DNA of 64,000 nucleotides from Diplolepis rosae (Eukaryota; Arthropoda; Insecta; Hymenoptera; Diplolepididae). The DNA lies in contig JAPYXD010000581.1 of the NCBI GenBank assembly GCA_030998225.1, forward strand, positions 4,278,001 to 4,342,000, read 5' to 3'. Positions 21,128 to 32,240 of this stretch are shown piece by piece. Within the stretch, counting starts at the first letter, position 1, and each line of letters begins with the position of its first letter. The notes beneath the pieces are model-generated. The model was not told the origin of the DNA. It made no database searches and saw only the letters and a list, made by a program, of their open reading frames with translations. Position numbers and translations under genes: made by a program.

Positions 21128-21793
21128 GGTAGTTCGTTCACGAAAATTAGACCTCAGGCAAAAATAGATAATTTTGCTTTCAAGAATATCAATATTATTC
21201 TTGAAGGACTAATTTGAAACAGAAAAGATTATTTTTCAGGAAAAAAAATTTGAAACACAAAACATAATTTTATTGATAAATTTTATTTTTGCCCAAATTT
21301 ATTTTGTTATCGCTTCGAGCCAAATGTTTAAAAATGATGCGATTCTAATAAATCACGGTTCATTTACTTAGAAAAAAGATTCTCTACAACTTGAACGTTT
21401 CCAGTTTTTTAAAATGAATTCTTTACTGGCTGAATTTATAAAAAAAACAATTTTTCAAAACAAAATTTTCATAAACAAATTGCTGTATTTGATAATAATT
21501 AATTCAGTTTCAAAAATAGAAAACGGTCATGTTGTAGAGAATCTTTTTCCTAAAAAAATGAACCGTGATTTATAAGAATCGCATCATTTTTAAAAATTTG
21601 GCTCGAAGCGATAAGAAAATAAATTTGGACAAAAAAAAAATTTATTAATAAAATTATTTTTTTGTGTTTCAATTTTTTTTCCTGAAAAATAATCTTTTCT
21701 CTTTCAAATTAGCTGTTCAATAATAATATTTCTATTCTTGAAAACAAAATTATCTATTTTTGCCTGAGGTCTAATTTTTGTGAACGAACTACC
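21128..21793. mobile_element. 666-bp TTAA element that is one near-complete palindrome
   Basis: TTAA 21124-21127 and 21794-21797. The left arm begins GGTAGTTCGTTCACGAAAAT, and the right arm is its reverse complement (ATTTTTGTGAACGAACTACC). Similarity continues through GACCTCAGGCAAAAATAGAT to the centre near 21460, so each arm is about 330 bp. Confidence 0.9.
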
Positions 21794-21797
21794 TTAA

Positions 21798-23931
21798 CCC
21801 ATTAACGCCCAAAATCACAGACTTTTTAACTCATTTTTGGCCCTTATTGCCAAAGCGAAAAAGGGAATATATCATGATCAAACCTTGTGAACTTAATATT
21901 TTTGGGTCTCCTCTTTCGATTTATGAAGTGAAAATTACATTACCGTGCACTTGAAAACGAATATGGCGGATTTTATTCAAAAAAGTACCGAAAATTGTTT
22001 TTTTCTTTTTTTTCAAATGGATAAAGCATATTTATCTATTTCAAACTATGATCAAAGGTGAATAAAAATAGTTTTAATTTATGAAAAAAAAATTTTGATC
22101 CAGCTCCTTATGTTTTACCTTTTTCAAAATGGCGTAAAACTATGGGAATTTGGAAAAATACGCGTTTTTTCATAACATTTCTAAGATAATTCGATAATAC
22201 ACGGAATTTTATTGATCAAACTGTCAAAGCTTGATCGATAAATTATGTACAAACCTCTTCTAGTATATGTAATGACCTGATTAATGGCGGATTCAATATG
22301 GCGTTTGGAGAACTTGGGAAATACCCAGTTTTTTCAAGATTATCGTTGATGAAAATTCCTGAACCTTTATTAAATTTAATTTTCCTATGTTCCTTGGCAC
22401 ATTATATGAAAATTCGGTTATAGTGTTAGAAAATTTAAAATGGCGGATCCAATATGGCGGTCCGAATATTGAAGATTTAATTATATGTGACGTGCCACGA
22501 GAGAAGGGGACTAACGCGGAAAATATCGCAAATCTGTTTTTGGCCTCTATCGATAGTTTCGGAGTTGCTCTATCTAGCAAAAAAATCAGAAAAAATTTTT
22601 AAGCATTATTTATACCTATAAAATAGCTTATTATAGGGCCGTAAATGCAGCATTTCTGAGCTAGACTACGTACCAACGAAAACCCCTCCCACCACTCACT
22701 ACTGCTACATACAATAGAGTCTGTCTGATTTCAGAATCGCGTGGTTTTCTTGCGGGAACAGAAGCGAGAAACACGGATACTGGGATACGACTAGTGAGAG
22801 TGTAGTTGTAAGTAGAGGGACAGGTATTGAGGAGTCGCTTTTCACTGAGAAAAGGGCTGCACTTCTATCACTCGCCCTATAAAATTCTAGTTTTCCGCGT
22901 TAGTCCCCTTTTCTCGTGGCACATCACATATGCTAATCAAAAAAATATTTTTTTATTTTATGTAAAATTTGTGATCAGAAATGTATTTAGCAATTTTTTG
23001 ATTGAGAGCGCTGATTCAGCGGAAAAAATTCGTAAAGTTCTGAATTTATATTTCACGATCTACTGTTTGCTTTAGCTTTCTTACTATAAACGATAATTTG
23101 CTATGAAAAACATACAATAAAATTTATTATACAGAATTATATCGCCCGTTCGCTGTTTCTTATAAACATTTTCCAACTCTTACCACGTGAAGATGGGCGG
23201 TCAAGGGTCTCTTTTTCAGTTTTTTTCTTAATTTTTTGGATTTTATAATTAAAAATTTTTTTTTTGTATATTTTTGTCTATTTTTTAATAATTTTTCAAA
23301 TTGTACGTACTTTTATATTTCCTATAATTTTGCTACTCTGAAACTCAAGCGTTGGAGAATGTGTCATCAACGATAATCTTGAAAAAACTCAGTATTTCCC
23401 AAGTTCTCCAAGCGCCATATTGAATCCGCCATTAATCAGGTCATTACATATACTAGAAGAGGTCTGTACATAATTTATAAATAAAAATTTGACAGTTTGA
23501 TCAATAAAATTCCGTGTGTTATCCAATTATCTTAGAAATGTCATGAAAAAACGCGTATTTTACCAAATTCCCATAGTTTTACGCCATTTTGAAAAAGGTA
23601 AAACATAAGGAGCTGGATCAAAATTTTTTTTTCATAAACTACAACTATTTATTTCACCTTTGTCCATAGTTTGAAATAGATCAATATGCTTTATCCATTT
23701 GAAAAAAAGAATAAGAAAAAAAAAATTTCAAATATTCGGTACTTTTTTTAATAAAATCCGCCATATTGGTTTTCCAGTGCACGGTAGTGTAATTTTGACC
23801 TCATAAATCGAAAGAGGAGATCCAAAAATATTTTAAGTATACAAGGTTTGGTCATGATATATTCCCCTTTTTGCTTTGTCAACAAGAGCCAAAAATGAGT
23901 TAAAAAGTCTGTGATTTTGGGCGTTAATGGG
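21798..23931. mobile_element. 2.1-kb palindromic TTAA element, CCCATTAACGCCCAAAATC ends
   Basis: TTAA 21794-21797 (shared with the preceding element) and 23932-23935. The arms, about 570 bp each (21798-22360 and 23355-23931), match through CCCATTAACGCCCAAAATC, CAGACTTTTTAACTCATTTT, CGATTTATGA and ATGGCGGATTCAATATGGCG. The CCC start beside TTAA is piggyBac-like. The centre holds a second inverted pair, ATGTGACGTGCCACGAGAG at 22485 against CTCGTGGCACATCACAT at 22914. Between these lies a more G+C-rich insert (22660-22860). No transposase frame is visible. Confidence 0.85.
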
Positions 23932-23935
23932 TTAA

Positions 23936-25287
23936 AAGACCTGAATAGTCTGAAAACACCGAAAAATTGAAACTCATAAAAAAATCTTAAGCATGTAAGA
24001 GCAAATCAATTTGTAACAAAGAGATGCCCATGAGTTGATATCAGAAATGAAATCACGCAGTCTTCCACGTAAAATGGGACGAGACTATTTAGCTGATGCA
24101 CTGGGGTGAAGTCGACTAGAGTCCTGGGTGCTAGGGGTGCACGAAACCACGTAGGCTTCGAGAAGGAAATAGACTGAGCGAGAGAAGTAAGAGGAACAGT
24201 GCTAGGCAGATGAGCAGGTATGCTGAAACTAAAATCAATTGTAATCAAGGCTGGTGTATAAATCAAATCGCTCGTGGAAGATCGAGGTAGAATATAGCGC
24301 CGATGCGAGGAAATGGGTCCGAAGAGAAAGTGGAATGAAACCAGAAGAGGGATGTCAGAACATAAAACAGGGAAAGGAGAGAGAATACATTTCCTTTCGA
24401 ATGATTTGTCGAAGCTACGCTGCATATAACCTTCTTGTAGCCTTGATATTTAAACTCGACTCTTCATCCCCGAAGAAACTGTGAAATTACAAAATTAAGG
24501 ATTAGAATTCTTAAACCTTTTCAAAACATCTCAAAATTGACGCAAAAATCTCTTCACAGAAAATATAATTAAAAGTACCCTAAATCAATTCTGATTATGG
24601 AATAATTTAAAAGTCAAACCAAATCTTCTAAACACCCTTGTAGAAAATTTATAAATTCCGAATAATCTAGAAAGATTGGAAAGTTTAAAGAAAAGGGAGA
24701 GCTTGAAAGAAGAGGAAGCTGAAGAGAAACCGAAGATCTTGGTTCCTCTCTGGAAGTTAAATTTGAAGGTGGATGAGTGAATGTTTTCGTACCTGTTTGC
24801 ATTAGGATGCTGGAAACTTGGTAATGCAGTTTTCATCGAGGAAGTTGAAGAGAGGAAGCATAAGCGTTGAGGTTTATGACACCTCTGACGTTGGTGTTAG
24901 CCGATGGACATGGGAAGGTAGTGTTGGTATGACTGAGTTAGGTGGGTCGCAGGTGTTGCGCCAGGAATTTTGTTCCTCGTGGATGAATAAATCTACCATT
25001 CACTCCCATCCTTGCATTGCGCGGACTTTTCCTCTCGCGTTTTCTCCCTATTTCTCGCTCTCTTCCTCCCGGTCGAGAGAGCCAAGCTTGTTACCCGGTA
25101 AATTGTAGAAATTACTTTACAAGCTTCCGGAAACAAACGGTTCCCATTCTTTGAGGTTCGCCTCTTACGAATTTCATTGTTATTTACTAGTTTTGTACCT
25201 CCATCTTACTTCATTTTCATTAAAAATCTATTACTGCTTATGACTTGAACTTAAAACCCTTTTTTAATAAACTAGTGATTAGTTTTC
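23936..25287. other. Unassigned sequence
   Basis: No repeat ends or domain. The parts 24050-24480 and 24840-25110 are less A+T-rich and have overlapping open frames on both strands (24006-24425 -, 24254-24484 +, 24818-25108 +) without recognisable features. They may be old host sequence. GAGGTTTATGACACCTCTG at 24868 resembles GAGGTTTATGATACATCTG at 36630. Confidence 0.35.
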
Positions 25288-25291
25288 TTAA

Positions 25292-25688
25292 GGGGTCATT
25301 CTACTATCTCACTTTTGAAAAATCCATTTTGTTGTTGCATTTTTCGATAGGTTCAGGAGAATTCATTTAATCAAGCAAAAGGAGTATTATATGGACCAGG
25401 GATCGCTGATTAAGTTTAAGTAACTTTTTTTTACAATTTTATTCATTTTATTTTATTTGTTTCAGATGATGCTGACTGGGGATATCGTGCGTGCCATGCA
25501 CATGCCTTTTTTTAGACACTGTTCATTGTTAAACATTACCTAAAGTAAACAATAATATTATGTAAAATTTTTTTTTGTTAACTTTGAGATTGCATAAATA
25601 AACACTGAAAATTTTATTTAATTATATAAATTAGTTGAGAAAAAATTCTTGAAAATTACCTTTTTTACCGAGATAGTGGAACGACGCC
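25292..25688 (+). mobile_element. 397-bp TTAA element with acceptor-plus-exon module
   Basis: TTAA 25288-25291 and 25689-25692. Ends GGGGTCATTCTACTATCTC and GGCGTCGTTCCACTATCTC (right, reverse complement). It contains TCAAGCAAAAGGAGTATTAT and GGGATCGCTGATTAAG. After a pyrimidine tract ending TTTCAG at 25465 comes ATGATGCTGACTGGGGATAT, shared with the element at 29994. In one frame the module reads DDADWGYRACHAHAFF and stops. Confidence 0.85.
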
Positions 25689-25692
25689 TTAA

Positions 25693-26680
25693 TGGGAATG
25701 TTTAAAGTTCTTAAAAACATTTCAAATCAATCAATATCGTGTATTAGTCTCACAATGTCCTGGTTGCGATGACAAATGAAAAATGGCAAAAAGAGGTCGT
25801 AGTCTATTAACTAAATCACCCATGAACAAATAGGTGGAGAAGCCATGCTAATAGAACCAACAATAATAAATAAATTTGATTACTTTTAGCAAATCATAAA
25901 TAAAAATATATTACTTCTGATTTTTAACTACGGGAAACTACTCGACTACTAAGAATTCAAAAATTAAAAGATAATAATTTCAATAGGGAAATTTTTCTTT
26001 AAAATTAAAATTAGCATATTTAATAGCTGAAGGTGAAATTCAAAAGAAAGTTTCTAATCAACCTGACCTATTAGTTTTATAATTTTATTTTCACACGCCA
26101 GAGACAAAATTATTTTGCACTAATTTTCAGTCTCTTTTAATTTAAAAAATAAATTAAATAATATTTCACCTAGAAGATTAGAATAGATAAGCCGAAATAA
26201 AACCAAAATAAATATTAAAGGTAGTCATAGATTTTCACTGGAATATAATTAATGACCTTTGTTTTCCAGAGAATAGTAATCATCTGGCTTGTAATTCGTC
26301 TTCGAGCGGAAAATCTAACTCAAAGCAGGTGATATATCTATGAGGGATGTACGGCAAAGTGTAAATTTACATTTCCCTAAGTGGTAAGGATGTCGCGCAC
26401 GAACATTCAATCGGAATATTAGGAATATTCATCGCCAGGGTTTGCACGATTAAGGTTTCAAGAGGACTTGAGGATGTTGATGTTTTTCTTAGGTTACGTC
26501 AAGTAACGGGTGTCAGATGACAGAAACAAAGAGAAGTGGGATCCGACATTCCGATTCCGGCATTGAAGTGTTACTCTAAGCTAGAACTTCATGTGTTTCA
26601 GACACCCTCATATCATTCATCTTTCTCCAATGTTACAAAGGCACACGAAATGGATGCAAACGTACTCCACACGCACTCAC
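25693..26680. other. Unassigned A+T-rich sequence
   Basis: No repeat ends seen and no gene recognised. The open frame at 26536-26826 runs into the mariner 5' end and is incidental. Confidence 0.4.
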
Positions 26681-27512
26681 TACATGGGGTGATAAGTTCC
26701 CGGACTAACATGGTGGCATTACTAAAAAAAAACCCATATGATATTTCAATAGTACCATTCTTTACAAGTTTTCTCCTGGAATTTTGCGACATTATGTCAA
26801 TTATTTCTCAAGTTATACCTCTATGAGTGGCGCTACTCTCGCTTATGGAGGAATGATGGACGAGAAAGGGTTTCGTGTCTCAATTAAACATTGTTTTTTA
26901 TAAGGAAAAACACTCTCCAAACAAAATGTTACGGTACGTATGCACCTTCAAAATCGACGATTTGTGAATGGTTTAGTAAATTCAAACGTGGCTGAACAAA
27001 CATTGATGATGATAAACGTTCTAGGCGACCAATCGAGCTCACAAGTTTAGAAAATGTCAAGAAAACCCACCTCGTTGTTTTAAATGAACGAAAAGCGAGA
27101 GTGCGTGAAATAGCTGGTGGTTTTTGGAATGCGCGTAGGATTTAAAAAAAAAAAAAAAAAAAAAAAATTTTAGAGAGAAAGCGATGGCCAAATTAAACAA
27201 ATTGAAGTACGAATTGCTTCCCTGCCCACAAAATTCTCCAGATATAGCACTGAGTGACTATTTGTTCCCGAACTTGAAAAAATGGTTCCAAGGTAAAAGA
27301 TTTTACTCAAATGAAGAGGTTAAATGGGAAGCAGATGCTTATTTTGAGGCGCTCGACAAATTTTACTATACGAAGGGTATTGAGATGTTGGAGGGACGCT
27401 GAAAAAAGTGTATTCCTCTTGAAGGGGACTATGTTGAAGAATAAAAAAAAAAAGTTTTGCAAAAGAAAAAAATGTTTTTTTCATTTCAAGTCCGGAGACT
27501 TTTTACTCCATG
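26681..27512 (+). mobile_element. mariner element 2 (internally deleted, different subfamily)
   Basis: The left end ACATGGGGTGATAAGTTCCC (26682) and the right end, in reverse complement ACATGGAGTAAAAAGTC, are similar and both continue into CCGGACT. Left TA at 26681-26682; the right side reads TG, probably a decayed TA. It is about 830 bp against roughly 1.3 kb for complete members. Confidence 0.8.
26853..27444 (+). pseudogene. mariner transposase pseudogene (second subfamily)
   Basis: Reading across frames gives the N-terminal mariner helix-turn-helix region: MDEKGFRVSIKHCF, then YAPSKSTICEWFSKFKRG, TNIDDDKRSRRPIE and ENVKKTHLVVLNERKARVRE. Stops replace Leu after KHCF and a codon after FKRG, and there is at least one frameshift. 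The middle, including the first two catalytic Asp residues, is deleted and replaced by a run of about 27 A (27141-27167). The C-terminal part from 27184 is in one frame: MAKLNKLKYELLPCPQ, NSPDIALSDYLFPNLKKWFQ, GKRFYSNEEV and EGDYVEE before the stop. It is inactive. Confidence 0.9.
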
Positions 27513-28556
27513 TGGCACATCTACCTCTAATACCACAAAAACGTCACACATCTAAACATAAATCGTCTATGAAGCTTCAGAAATACGTAAAGTCCGCTAG
27601 CAAGATAAGGAACAAGCTATTGAATAATCGAAGATTTTACGGGTAACTATTCGCCACGATCAACGTGGTTACGGAAAACAGGATGTGTTCGTTTATTATG
27701 TTTACGTGAAACACAAATATTTACGAATGTAATAAGTATACATATTACATTGACTGGGATTAAGTGATTACTGGTGATGATAGAGAGTGACGAGGATTAT
27801 ACTGTGTTGGTTAATTTAGCCGAGAAGTATCGGAAAAGTTCGAGAGTGAGGTCAGTTTATGAGAAAGTAAGCGAGTAATAAGTAAGTGGTGAGAAGAAAG
27901 CATAAGGAAAAGGATGTAGAGAAAAAATTCTACTAACTAAACCTAATTTGCAAACCAAACAAACGAACCAACCTCCTCGGAAAGGCCTAGCCGAAAATGT
28001 TCGTGGGGTCCCTGTAACAAAAATATATATAAATCATAAGAAATCATAGAAAACAAAATAATAATAATCTAGAAGGGGTGATTGTGGAAGGAGAGAAGGT
28101 TGTTAGAAAAAGAATTATAAACAAATCGTAAATTCAATGCAGGGTCGTCGAACTTTTTTTTCTCCTCTTGTTTTTTCCTCACACAAAATGATGGTGAGAA
28201 ATCGTAGGACATCGCGAGCAAAACTATTTATGTTCAACGTTCCTGCGAGTTTTGCTATAAAGTCTCGTAAAAGTATGTAATCTATCTACGTCATTCGCAT
28301 TAAGCTTCCCTCCGTTCGATAAATCCCGCGACCTCTTTCTCCGCACAAAACACATAAATTTTCAACATACTGTGTAATATCGAGTTAGTATAGTAATTCC
28401 ACAAAATATTAAACTGGAGACTACTGGCATAGGTCAAAGGGTCAATTGCTCTTATTGGAATCGATAGTTTAAACTTATACTTATAATCTACCCGACAAAA
28501 AGCCTTTCAGTAAAACAAGATTCAAAACACAAATCATATCAAACGTTGGGTAATGA
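27513..28556. other. Unassigned sequence
   Basis: No repeat ends or domain. A 30-codon frame starting MMVRNRRTSRAKLF (28192) has no support. The segment 28140-28350 is somewhat less A+T-rich. Confidence 0.35.
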
Positions 28557-29366
28557 ATAATTTACTTGAAGAAGAAAATAGGTGGCCTTTTCGGTCTTGT
28601 ACAGTTGTTTATTCATAAAACGTCTTCTCTACTTTCTTATTAATTTCATACTTTCATAAATTGCATAAAATACCTTTCAATTTCTACCACTGTTTCATAC
28701 ATTACACCATAGAAGTGCTATGAACGCACCTTTACAGTAACAACGCTATTATGGCCAAAAGCATCCTGGAAAAAAAATTTCAGATTTTAAATATAAATTA
28801 ACCAAGAAAATGTAAAATCTTTTTCGAAAATGAATTGCTTGTAAGTAACGATATTTTCAAATAATTCATTATAAATTTTTAATACATTCTTTTTAATGTG
28901 TATGTATATTATAGGTGTCTTTGTTTCATTTTAACCTCAAAATGAACAAACAAGCAATCCGTGTTTTTAAATTTAACGGATTTCTCACAATGAAAAACTT
29001 TTATGTTACGAACAACTTTATTGATTTTTCCAGAAATTTTTTTTTTTATTATAACATGGATTTTTAAACAATTTTAATAACAAAATTATGATTATATCTA
29101 CTAGTCATGTTTGTCTGATGTGAGGAAATTATTTTGGAAATTTATCCACGGTATGTCTTCCTCTCTTTTCTTATTTTTTAAACTTATCATTTAATATCTA
29201 TATTATTAGCATATTATTTATACTGATATCTGTAATTTCATTTTTATATTACAAATACCTTTATAGTCTTTATAGGGACCAAAAATTTGGTCGAAAAATT
29301 GACGTTTTATGAATGAACAACTGTACAAGACTAGAAAGGCCACCTATTTTCTTCTCTAAATTATAA
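28557..29366. mobile_element. ~800-bp element with ~55-bp terminal inverted repeats
   Basis: The left arm AGAAGAAAATAGGTGGCC from 28570, continuing TCTTGTACAGTTGTTTATTC and AAAACGTC, is matched in reverse complement at 29302-29355 with only a few differences. The similarity may extend outward over TAATTTA. The target duplication is not clear. The interior is A+T-rich with no transposase. Confidence 0.8.
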
Positions 29367-29993
29367 TACCGGTAACACCAAATCTACAAATGAATAATAA
29401 TTTATGTTGGTTTTTGTATCTGAGTTGCTTCGAATAGATTCAATTTCTGGATAAATCAACTACTCTTTAGGGATGCCAGCACGTGTCAAGGGAAAGAATC
29501 AGAGGGTTGACATGTAGACAAAAAAGTGATAATATAATACATGTATCTAAATTGGAGATGCGTTGAAGAGGAATATCGAACTGAGGGAATAAAAAGCGGA
29601 ACCACAAAACGTCAAAGACGTGCTAAAAGTCGAAAAAAAGCCCAATCTTGAGCTAAACGCCATCTGTGAGGAAGTAACCTCCCGTTTCTTATTCTTGAGG
29701 GAGTGGCAATGGTCCCAAAGAGGAATGAAGTTAGAAAAGGATGAGAGCAATGGCAACGTTGGTGTGATCTTCAAAGGTCTCATAACACTCTGAACCAGGT
29801 GGCTTCTCTTATTGCTCTCTGAGTCGAAGAACTCGATTTCTATACAGATATGAGTATTCAAGTTGAAGAGATAGAAAAGGATCAAAAATGGACTTTATTC
29901 AAGGTAGCTTCCAATATTTTTCTTTTTTTCTCTTTTCAGGAGACAAAATTTCAATAATTTTTTTTTTTCCGGCACCGATAACTTGAATATTCT
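29367..29993. other. Unassigned sequence
   Basis: No repeat seen. A 112-codon minus-strand frame (29547-29885) is Ser/Leu/Phe-rich with no domain and is probably chance. Confidence 0.4.
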
Positions 29994-30840
29994 TTAAGGC
30001 GTCATTCTACTATCTCACTTTTGAAAGAGCAAACATCGCGAAAAAAGGCAAGAAGTCATTTGATCAAGCAGAAGGAGTATTGCATGGAGCAGGGATCGCT
30101 GATTAAGTGTATGTAACTTTTCTTTAGAATTTCTATTTTCCGAAAACTTTAAACGCGTTTTCCTCGTAACGACGTTTTTGCGCTCTAAACATAAATATCC
30201 ATGGGGTGACAAAGCGGTTTTAAAAATGTTTAAATTTATCAGAATTAAATTTAAGAAATGGGCAAAAAAGTCGAATTTTGAAGATTTTTGGTTAAACTGC
30301 CGCCATTTTGTTATTTTGCAAAATAAAAAAAAATCCGCTTCGTCACTTCAGTGCTATCGTCTCACTAATAAAGATTGATTTATTTGTTTCAGATGATGCT
30401 GACTGGGGATATCGTGCGTGCCATGGACGTGCCTTTTTTTAGACACTCTGTTCATTGTTAAACATTACCTAAACTAAACAATAATTTTATTTAAACAAAA
30501 TTTTGTTGGAAACTTTGAGACTGCATAAATAAACACTGAAAATTTTACGTTTTTGTCGAAGAATTTCCGACATTTTGAAATTTTTGCATGAATTTCAGAT
30601 GGTTTTTCATAAAGAAATTATCTGCGCAAGCGACCTACCTACTTTTCGAAGAGTTATGTTTGCCTGGCACTTTTGTATACAAAAACTGTGTAAAATCAGT
30701 TAAAAAATTTTTTTTTGTCTACTCTTGCGTTAAAATATGCCTTTCCACATTTGATGATACAAAATATACTATTTTCATGTATTTTAAGAATTTATTTATT
30801 AAGCCCAACAAGTTTTATATTTTTTGTATTTTTGAATGAT
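29994..30840 (+). mobile_element. TTAA element with two acceptor-plus-exon modules, right end lost
   Basis: TTAA 29994-29997, then GGCGTCATTCTACTATCTC, as at 25292. It shares CAAGCAGAAGGAGTATTGC, GGGATCGCTGATTAAG and the module TTTCAG plus ATGATGCTGACTGGGGATAT (30387-30412) with that element, and CGCCATTTTGTTATTT with 18262. After about 30545 it departs from the 25292 element and continues into the second module (30600-30839), which is like 18359. No right TTAA end was found, so this may be a longer, more complete member or a chimaera. Confidence 0.65.
30600..30839 (+). pseudogene. Element-borne exon, conserved YLLFEExCLP frame (copy B)
   Basis: Follows an acceptor-like TTTTTGCATGAATTTCAG (ends 30598). 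The frame from 30600 is open for 79 codons: WFFIKKLSAQATYLLFEELC, LPGTFVYKNCVKSVKKFFFV, then a Phe/Lys/Ile-rich tail ending FYIFCIFE and TGA. The first ~35 codons align with the frame at 18359 without gaps. No catalytic motif can be identified. I infer a 3' exon of a TTAA-element protein, or a chimeric exon shared by such elements. The A+T-rich tail is probably decayed. Confidence 0.45.
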
Positions 30841-31030
30841 GACATTAAATTCTTAATTGTGATAAAAATAAATAATTTGAGATATTATTTGTAAAATTTG
30901 AAAAATTGGATTCAGTCTAGAGAAGGCAGACTTGGTTAATAGAAAGCTGATTTTTTTGTGACTTCATTTATTTTCTGAAGCATATCGCTTTGGGTAACAA
31001 AAGGAGACGTTTCATAACGCTGTAGAATAA

Positions 31031-31318
31031 TTAAGGCTGATGCCCAGCAGGCATCCCAAAGTCTACACCTTTTACAGGATTAATATTAGTTTTCTTTAAT
31101 CCATAATCTTTAATTAAATCACCATTGATCCAGGGGGATCCTTCTGTTTTAGCTCCATTGGTCGAGGGTGAAATCAATTTCGTAGGGTCGAACTTAATTA
31201 TTAATTTACGATATTGTAAATAATAGCCAGGTTTGAAAGACAGGGAAAGGGCTGGGGATAAAAAAGGAAGAAGTGGCGCATGTCCAAAGAGGAGATAAAC
31301 AGGTAAAAATGCAGCCAT
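31031..31318 (-). CDS. Possible 3'-terminal exon of an unidentified gene
   Basis: A minus-strand frame ends with TAA at 31033-31031. The last ~55 codons have the composition of a real protein (KFDPTKLISPSTNGAKTEGS, PWINGDLIKDYGLKKTN, PVKGVDFGMPAGHQP), unlike the surrounding low-complexity frames. An AATAAA lies about 60 bases downstream on the same strand (30972-30967), as expected for a 3'-UTR. The upstream limit of coding is unknown. The Leu/Pro/Phe-rich first ~30 codons look non-coding, so a splice acceptor probably lies near 31230. I do not recognise the family. Alternatives are a processed pseudogene or an exon of the element to its right. Confidence 0.3.
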   Translation of the reverse strand: MAAFLPVYLLFGHAPLLPFLSPALSLSFKPGYYLQYRKLIIKFDPTKLISPSTNGAKTEGSPWINGDLIKDYGLKKTNINPVKGVDFGMPAGHQP

Positions 31319-31972
31319 CGACGATCGGCTAACCGCAGCGATTCATCTCGATCGATTTGCGAGGAACGCTTCTTCGCCGACACAGTACTTCAGCTTAATC
31401 GACCCCGACGCCAATTTCAACGATCGGAAACCGAAATTACCAGAGGGGTTAAATTAACGCGTTCGTTTGATTTATATTCATTGCAATCGACGCTCACATT
31501 TTCTATCTCGTTGTTCTCGTTAGTAACTAGAAAGGTGCTTATAAAATCGCTTCTTTTAATCGAAAATCAAATTTTTTTATCTAAAACCATGGACCGACCT
31601 GATCACGTGACTTAATTATACTTTATGTTCATGTAAAATAACTTTTTCATAGACAAAATAAATAAAATAGAATAAAGAAAATCTGTCAGTTTATTTTAGT
31701 AAATATTTTGCAAAAAAAGTACATTTAACTGATATACGTAATTAGCAGTAACTTTTACAGTTTTATACAAATTTTTTTTTTTGCTAAATTATTATTAAAA
31801 CAAACCTAACTTCCTTAATGCGTTCTATCATATTTTCCAAATTTTCAAAAAATATTTTAGTCAGGTGGTTCGATTGATATATGGCCTTATTCTATAAAAA
31901 AGGAAGACTAATTAATTTCACTAATCAGGGTCGATCCTTTTTAATATGAAAAATATTTAATATAAATATTCT
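31319..31972. other. Unassigned sequence
   Basis: The first 200 bases are less A+T-rich (GATCGGCTAACCGCAGCG, CGACCCCGACGCC) and could be upstream sequence of the possible exon at 31031. The rest is A+T-rich with nothing recognised. Confidence 0.35.
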
Positions 31973-32178
31973 TATTTAATTATAATGATCAAGCTAACAT
32001 TTTACTCTTTAAAGTATTCTCTGAAATTCAATTTGGGTATTTGATTTGAAAAAATTGTTTATAACAATAATAAATGTATAATTTCTAAACAATTTAAAAA
32101 AAAATCCACCCGAATGGAATTTCCGGGAATGCTTTAAAGAGTAAAATAAGCCATCGATCATTAGAATTAAATAAAAAT
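31973..32178. repeat. 206-bp hairpin element
   Basis: TTTAATTATAATGATCAAGC followed by ATTTTACTCTTTAAAG (31975-32014) pairs with CTTTAAAGAGTAAAAT and the block ending TTAGAATTAAA (32132-32171). The arms are imperfect and no target duplication was read. Confidence 0.65.
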
Positions 32179-32240
32179 TGCAATTATTTTGTGAAGAAAA
32201 AACTAAAATCTAAATAACTTTCTCTAAGTAAACAATTTAA

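Noticed and set aside
24006..25108. Overlapping open frames of 76-139 codons on both strands
   Set aside because: Mutually overlapping, no domain, no splice sites that would link them. Kept only as unassigned sequence.
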